DNA from: Fibrobacter sp.
Lineage (GTDB): Bacteria; Fibrobacterota; Fibrobacteria; Fibrobacterales; Fibrobacteraceae
NCBI GenBank assembly: GCA_017412605.1
Contig: JAFPWY010000010.1
Span: forward strand, 124,001-188,000
Direction: 5' to 3'
DNA: 64,000 nucleotides
The position numbers and the translations under genes were made by a program. Positions 59,620-64,000 of the stretch are shown piece by piece. Under the pieces are notes generated by a model. That model did not search any database, was not told where the DNA came from, and saw only the letters and a list, made by a program, of their open reading frames with translations. Every line of letters begins with the position of its first letter. The first letter of the stretch is position 1.

Positions 59620-60513
59620 ATGTTGAAGAAGATTCTCGAATTCGGCCATCTTGTTCGCTTCAGCCACTCGCTGTTCGCGATGCCTTTCGCCCTCGGTTCC
59701 ATGTGGGTCGCGGCAAACGGTTTCCGCGGCATGGAGGTTGCTGCGGCTGCCAAGATGATTGCCCTGATCGTGGGCTGCATGGTGACCGCCCGTAACAGCG
59801 CGATGACCTTCAACCGCATCGCCGATGCCGATATCGACGCGAAGAACCCGCGCACGGCAAAGCGCCACCTGCCTGCGGGCCGCCTGAGCCGCCGCTCCGT
59901 ATACGCATTCCTCGCCGTGAACGGAGTGCTTTTCGTTGCCTTCGCCTTTTTGCTGCAGCCCCTCGCGGGCGCCCTCGCGCTTCCCGTGTGGCTTCTGCTG
60001 CTCTCGTATTCGTACTGGAAGCGCTTCTCGTGGCTCTGCCACTGGTTCCTCGGCTTCGCCATCGGAATGAGCCCGCTCGGCGCCTGGATCGCCATCCGTG
60101 GCGAGTTTGCCGTGTTCCCGATATTCCTGCTCGTGATTCTCATGCTCTGGATGGGCGGTTTCGACATCATCTATGCGACGCAGGACGAAGAAATCGACCG
60201 TGCGATGGGATTGCATTCGGTGCCCGCCCGTTTCGGCCGCAAGCGTGCTTTGCAAATTGCGTTTTGGAGCCACATCGCCATGCTTGTGCTCTGCGTGGCC
60301 TTTGGCCTTTTCTGGGGCATGGGTGCCCCTTGGTGGGCGGTGACGGCCCTGATGGCTGCTGCCGTCCTCTACATTCACTTGTTCCGCAAGTCCGATGACC
60401 TGGACGCTATGAACCGGGACTTTTTCCTGGCGAACGTCGCCATCAGCGTGCTCGTGATGGCGGGACTCATCGTGTGGATTTGCATGGGAGGCGACGTCAA
60501 TGCCCTTTATTAA
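59620..60513 (+). CDS. mqnP: UbiA-family prenyltransferase (probable menaquinone pathway)
   Basis: The 297-residue membrane enzyme has nine or so hydrophobic segments and the two Asp motifs: NRIADADIDAKNPRT (near residue 70) and DIIYATQDEEIDRAMG (near residue 190). It adds a polyprenyl tail to an aromatic acid. In this cluster 1,4-dihydroxy-6-naphthoate is the likely acceptor, hence MqnP. The ATG at 59620 is used; a GTG at 59593 is possible and would overlap ubiX. Confidence 0.87.
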   Translation: MLKKILEFGHLVRFSHSLFAMPFALGSMWVAANGFRGMEVAAAAKMIALIVGCMVTARNSAMTFNRIADADIDAKNPRTAKRHLPAGRLSRRSVYAFLAVNGVLFVAFAFLLQPLAGALALPVWLLLLSYSYWKRFSWLCHWFLGFAIGMSPLGAWIAIRGEFAVFPIFLLVILMLWMGGFDIIYATQDEEIDRAMGLHSVPARFGRKRALQIAFWSHIAMLVLCVAFGLFWGMGAPWWAVTALMAAAVLYIHLFRKSDDLDAMNRDFFLANVAISVLVMAGLIVWICMGGDVNALY

Positions 60514-60718
60514 AAAGCCCTTTACCACCGAAGACAAGATCAAGATGTTCGAACGCATGGGCTCCACTGCCGCCGTCATCGCGCTCGTGCTGGTTGTCCT
60601 TATCGAGACGGGCCTTGCTGGCGAAAACAGGGAAGCCGCCGATACGGCTCTCACAGCGATGATCGTGGTGCTTGCCGTCTCGCTTGTCGGCAGCATGTTC
60701 TTCAAACGGAAAAAATAA
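60500..60718 (+). CDS. small membrane protein
   Basis: The 72-residue protein has two hydrophobic segments (GSTAAVIALVLVVLIETGL and TAMIVVLAVSLVGSMFF) with a short loop and a basic end (KRKK). It overlaps the prenyltransferase gene by 14 bp, so it is probably translated with it. No family is recognised. It converges with birA, 3 bp away. Confidence 0.65.
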   Translation: MPFIKKPFTTEDKIKMFERMGSTAAVIALVLVVLIETGLAGENREAADTALTAMIVVLAVSLVGSMFFKRKK

Positions 60719-60721
60719 TCC

Positions 60722-61570
60722 CTAGATTTCCAGGTCTGCGCTGTAGACGGTCTGTATCTCGCCGTCGTCGCATTCGAATTTCAGGCTGCCGTCTTCCTGC
60801 ATGTCGAGAATCTTGCCGTGCTTGCGGACGGGCTGCCCGCTCATGTCCAGCTCGATAATCGTGCCCGGGGCCCCGATGAACTTGTCCATCTTGCGCCAGG
60901 CGCTAACCCACGGGGCGATGCCGAAAGCCGTGAACTGCTTCACTGCGCGTTCCAGGCTCCCGATGAGTGCCTTCAGTAATCTTTCCCTGTCCACTTCGAA
61001 TCCGAGAATCGCCTTGAGCGTCGTGACTTCGCGGTTGAGTTCCGCATAGTCTTCCGGGTCGCTGTTCACGTTGATGCCAACACCCATGGACAGTGCCGGG
61101 ACGGTCTTGCCGTGCGAGTTGCTGACCGTGCTGGCCGGGATATAGACAATCTCGGAAAGGATTCCGCAGAACTTGCTCCTGCCGTAAAGGATGTCGTTGG
61201 GCCACTTGACGGTAATCTTTGTGCCGTCGCTTGCGGGGCTCTCCTGCATCCCGGTGAAAACCTCGGCGAACGTGAGTGCCGCCACCTGGGTAATCTGTGC
61301 GAATCGCTTCGCGGGAATGCCCTCGAGCGGGATGAGGATGTTGAAGTAGAGGTTTTTGCCGACGGGCGAACTCCACGTGCGCTCGTGGCGGCCGCGTCCT
61401 GCGCTCTGCGAGTCCGCGACAAAGAGGGTGCCTGGCGGAATAAGCCCTTCACGGGCCTGTTCCTTCATGAGCGTGTGCGTGCTGCCGATATTGTCGAAAA
61501 GTCTAGCCGGTGCGCTGTCGAAGCCGAATACTTGCCAATCGTGGAACTTGTGCGATTCCATCTGCGGCAT
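60722..61570 (-). CDS. birA: biotin--protein ligase
   Basis: The enzyme attaches biotin to acetyl-CoA carboxylase and similar proteins. The 282-residue protein has FDNIGSTHTLMKE, the biotinyl-AMP loop SAGRGRHERTWSSP and VKWPNDILYGRSKFCGIL, and a C-terminal SH3-like part. It lacks an N-terminal HTH, so it should not act as a repressor. It follows the small exported-protein gene by 3 bp. Confidence 0.94.
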   Translation of the reverse strand: MPQMESHKFHDWQVFGFDSAPARLFDNIGSTHTLMKEQAREGLIPPGTLFVADSQSAGRGRHERTWSSPVGKNLYFNILIPLEGIPAKRFAQITQVAALTFAEVFTGMQESPASDGTKITVKWPNDILYGRSKFCGILSEIVYIPASTVSNSHGKTVPALSMGVGINVNSDPEDYAELNREVTTLKAILGFEVDRERLLKALIGSLERAVKQFTAFGIAPWVSAWRKMDKFIGAPGTIIELDMSGQPVRKHGKILDMQEDGSLKFECDDGEIQTVYSADLEI

Positions 61571-61573
61571 TGG

Positions 61574-62050
61574 CTAGTCGTCGTCCTTGCGCTCGTCCTC
61601 GAGCATCTTCAGGGCTTCTTCGGGGAAGATATTGAAGTATTCGCGCTTCTTGTCCTCGAAAAGCTGCAGCAGGCGTTCCTGCTCGAACTGCTCGCGGTCG
61701 ATATTCTGCATGAAGAACTCGTCGCGGGCGAAGTCGCGCGTGGTCATCAGCTTCTTGATGTCCTCGGAGAGGTCCACCTCGTCCCACAGGATGTAGTAGG
61801 ACTGAACGTCCAGGCTGCCGAAAATGTCGACGTTCAGCATCACGGAGTTGCTCTTGCTGGAATCGACGAGCTCGACCCTGGTTTCGCGCTTCTCGGGACG
61901 GAAGACGTCCACGTCGTTGACCTTCTTGTTCAGGTCCTGGGCCGCAGCGGGCAAAGCCAGGATGGCGCAGAGGGCCAAAACGCCAAAAACGCACCGGCTA
62001 ATTGCCCGGTGCTCGAAATGCTTATGGTAACCCCAGCGTCTCATACACAT
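61574..62050 (-). CDS. small exported protein of unknown function
   Basis: The 158-residue protein has a signal peptide (CVFGVLALCAILALPAAA-QD). The mature part is acidic with long charged helices (LSEDIKKLMTTRDFARDEFF, REQFEQERLLQLFEDKKREYF, ALKMLEDERKDDD). Start ATG at 62050 or 62044; neither has a clear ribosome site. No family is recognised. It lies just before birA on the same strand. Confidence 0.7.
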   Translation of the reverse strand: MCMRRWGYHKHFEHRAISRCVFGVLALCAILALPAAAQDLNKKVNDVDVFRPEKRETRVELVDSSKSNSVMLNVDIFGSLDVQSYYILWDEVDLSEDIKKLMTTRDFARDEFFMQNIDREQFEQERLLQLFEDKKREYFNIFPEEALKMLEDERKDDD

Positions 62051-62177
62051 ACAATATAATTTTTACATGGGCGTGTAAGTAGGGAAAATTTCCAGATTTC
62101 GCACAAATTTCAAAACCTGTGAGTAAAAATACGGGTTTTTGAAGAAATTTGGGCGAAAAACGGGTCTGGTGACCCTT

Positions 62178-63185
62178 TTACGGGGCGAGCGGCATCCAGG
62201 GCTTTACGGTATCGATGGACTTGAGCAGTCCCTGCCGGTTGCGACGGATGGCAGCGGCGGCGATCATCGCTCCGTTGTCTGTGCTGAGGCTTCTGTCGGG
62301 GATGCAAAAACGGATGCCATGCCTGCCGCAGTAGTCCTGCAGGCGTGTGCGCAGCCACGCGTTCGCGCTCACGCCGCCACCGACGACGAGCGTCTTCATC
62401 TTGGTCAATTTCAAGGCGTTGATGGTCTTCGAAACGAGACTATCGACGATGGCGTCTTCAAGCGAAGCGCAGATGTCGCCGAGGTGCCCCTTGATGAAGT
62501 CGTGTTCGTGGGTTTCCGTGTAGCGGAGCACGGCCGTCTTGAGACCGCTGAAAGAGAATTCGCAGTTGTTGTGGATGTGCAGGGCTCGCGGGAAATCCAC
62601 GAACTTGCGGTTGTGCCCTTGGGCGAGCTTGCTGATGGTCGCTCCCGCGGGGTACTTGAGGCCGATGAGCTTGCCGCACTTGTCGAAGGCTTCGCCGGCG
62701 GCGTCGTCGCGGGTGCGACCGATGCTCGTGTACTTGAAGCCGGGTTCTTCCAGGATGAGTTCCGTGTGCCCGCCCGAGACCGTGAGCGTGAGGAAGGGCG
62801 GCTCGATGTCGGGGTTGCTGAGCCATGCGGCGGCGAGGTGGCCTTCAAGGTGGTTCATGCCGTATGCCGGGATGCCCAGGTCGCGGGAAAGCCCCTTGGC
62901 GAAGCTTGCGCCGACGAGCAGTGGTCCCATGAGCCCGGGGCCCGTGGTGTAGGCGATGGCGTCGATATCCTTGAGCGAAATACCCGCCTCTTTGACGGCA
63001 GCTTCAGCGATGGGCGCAATCTTTTGCAGGTGGGCCCTTGCCGCGATTTCGGGGACGACGCCCCCGTAGAGCGCATGCTCGTCTATTTGGCTGTAGAGCG
63101 GGTTCGATAGCACCTGGAGCGGTTCATCTTGCAGTACGGCGCAGGCGGTCTCGTCGCAGCTGGATTCAATACCAAGCCAGAGCAC
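62178..63185 (-). CDS. tsaD: tRNA N6-threonylcarbamoyladenosine transferase
   Basis: TsaD, with TsaB and TsaE, makes t6A37 in ANN-decoding tRNAs. The 335-residue protein has GIESSCDETACAVLQ, the metal ligands in MNHLEGHLAAAW, GGHTELIL and VGGGVSANAWLR. It starts with GTG at 63185, sharing bases with the stop codon of the YbbR gene (TAGTG), so the two are translationally coupled. Confidence 0.96.
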   Translation of the reverse strand: MLWLGIESSCDETACAVLQDEPLQVLSNPLYSQIDEHALYGGVVPEIAARAHLQKIAPIAEAAVKEAGISLKDIDAIAYTTGPGLMGPLLVGASFAKGLSRDLGIPAYGMNHLEGHLAAAWLSNPDIEPPFLTLTVSGGHTELILEEPGFKYTSIGRTRDDAAGEAFDKCGKLIGLKYPAGATISKLAQGHNRKFVDFPRALHIHNNCEFSFSGLKTAVLRYTETHEHDFIKGHLGDICASLEDAIVDSLVSKTINALKLTKMKTLVVGGGVSANAWLRTRLQDYCGRHGIRFCIPDRSLSTDNGAMIAAAAIRRNRQGLLKSIDTVKPWMPLAP

Positions 63186-64000
63186 TATTTGCCCTCCTCT
63201 TCAAGGTCGTCCATCGTGAACACGGTGGGCTTGGCCGGTGCCTGCGTGGAATCAGTCTCCGTTTCGGTGGTGGGCTGCGGAATCTTCCGCTGCAGGCGCA
63301 CCTTGTCGGGCTTGATCTGGATGCCCTTGATGCTCAGGTCGGTGTTGATGTTCTTGTCGATCATCAATCGAACAGTGGGCGGCAGGCTGTCTACGTCTTC
63401 GATAGCGAAGCGGTTGATTTCCACGAACAGGTCGAGCGCTTCAGCCTTCAGCGTGTCCAAGATCTTTTCGCCACCGGTGATTTCTACCTCGACGGTGTTT
63501 GGAACGAGGCTCATTTCGTTCTTGTCGTAGCGGCCAATCAGATGGACCGGAATGCTCTTGAATACTTTGTTTGTAACCTTCTGGACGTCAATGGAAATTT
63601 CGATTGAGGAATCGTTCGGCGCGACATAGGCGGGAAGCTGGTCGAAGCGGAGCGGGACCGTGTAGCGGCCGGGCGCCTTGACGGAATCGTAGCGGATGGA
63701 ATCGGTGGGCACTTCGATGATGCGCATGAGTGCGTTGCGGGCACCGGACACGTTCAGACCTTCGGGATTGAGTACCGGGTCGCTCGTGATGATGTAGCCG
63801 TTGGCCGGCCTGAACGTCACGTTGGACTTGATCGGGACGTTACGGACGATGCGCGTGTCAATGTCGAGGTCGATAAAGCTGAGCCTTTCGTCGGAGTCCA
63901 CGTAATGGATGTTCGGGAAGTTCGGGGCGGAGTAGTTCTTGGAGCCGATATGCACGCGGTGGCTGCCGAGCTCGATGTCGTGCAGGTCCACGACGATGCT
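63185..64000 (-). CDS. YbbR-domain protein, C-terminal part (runs off the window end)
   Basis: The frame is open to the window edge, reading SIVVDLHDIELGSHRVHIG and onward, so the start lies outside. About 270 residues show beta-rich YbbR-type repeats (FIDLDIDTRIVRNVPIKSNVTFRPANGYI, KSIPVHLIGRYDK ... VEVEITGGEKILDTLKAEALD, LMIDKNINTDLSIKGIQIKPDKVRLQRKI). In Firmicutes such proteins (CdaR) regulate the diadenylate cyclase CdaA, whose gene is often just upstream; that region is not in the window. Confidence 0.75.
   Translation of the reverse strand, partial: SIVVDLHDIELGSHRVHIGSKNYSAPNFPNIHYVDSDERLSFIDLDIDTRIVRNVPIKSNVTFRPANGYIITSDPVLNPEGLNVSGARNALMRIIEVPTDSIRYDSVKAPGRYTVPLRFDQLPAYVAPNDSSIEISIDVQKVTNKVFKSIPVHLIGRYDKNEMSLVPNTVEVEITGGEKILDTLKAEALDLFVEINRFAIEDVDSLPPTVRLMIDKNINTDLSIKGIQIKPDKVRLQRKIPQPTTETETDSTQAPAKPTVFTMDDLEEEGK

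Overview
The window looks like a chromosomal segment of a rumen-type Fibrobacter (phylum Fibrobacterota). The evidence is two lipoproteins carrying the Fibrobacter-typical paralogous domain (IWMAxNLNY ... CPxGWHLP ... RCxK), many lipoproteins with long polyserine linkers, a secreted GH9 cellulase and two secreted esterases, menaquinone synthesis by the futalosine route, and a Gram-negative envelope (RseP, OmpA, TolQ/TolR homologues, MreBCD/RodA). Where clear promoters can be read they are TTGACN-17-TATNTT. TTG and GTG starts are fairly common (GH9, mreB, rpsU, tsaD, CotH protein). No phage, insertion sequence or CRISPR array was found.

Layout. 1-5.4 kb: end of a lipoprotein gene, a secreted esterase, a GH9 glucanase and RseP. 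5.4-12.4 kb, mostly minus strand: AhpD-like protein, iron alcohol dehydrogenase, O-acetylhomoserine sulfhydrylase (metY), a lipoprotein, and a cystathionine lyase/cystathionine synthase pair. Both sulfur transcription units have a recognisable promoter, a shared palindrome at the start of transcription and a long leader with a small peptide. The leader of the second unit encodes an 18-residue Cys-rich peptide followed by competing antiterminator and terminator structures. 12.4-17.4 kb: MATE exporter, lipoproteins and a VOC pseudogene. 17.7-21.7 kb: purD, purE, a DUF3108 protein, an outer-membrane barrel and tRNA-Arg. 22-30.5 kb: rimO, lipoproteins, a SPOR protein, rpsU, yqeY, a NifA-like regulator and an esterase. 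30.6-34.3 kb: tyrS, a PfkB kinase, mqnB and mqnD.

34.5-47.2 kb: a histone H1-like protein and then a same-strand cluster behind a strong promoter. It encodes a beta-helix/OmpA protein, a barrel-TPR fusion, a 1251-residue TPR protein, a TolQ-like channel, two TolR/ExbD-like proteins (the first lacks the usual proton-carrying Asp), a TonB-like protein with an AgmX/PglI-type C-terminus and another barrel. I infer an energised trans-envelope machine. This is the best candidate in the window for an undescribed system.

47.3-53.2 kb: the rod-shape operon mreB-mreC-mreD-mrdA-rodA, with overlapping genes and a strong terminator. 53.3-64 kb: comF, tRNA-Ser, a GAF/HD-GYP phosphodiesterase, tRNA-Phe, a large CotH lipoprotein, a second menaquinone cluster (ubiE-ubiX-ubiA type), and on the minus strand birA, a small exported protein, tsaD and a YbbR-domain gene that runs off the end.

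The functional groups are extracellular polysaccharide attack, sulfur amino-acid synthesis under leader control, menaquinone synthesis, and envelope and cell-shape machinery. All calls rest on reading the sequence; no database search was run.
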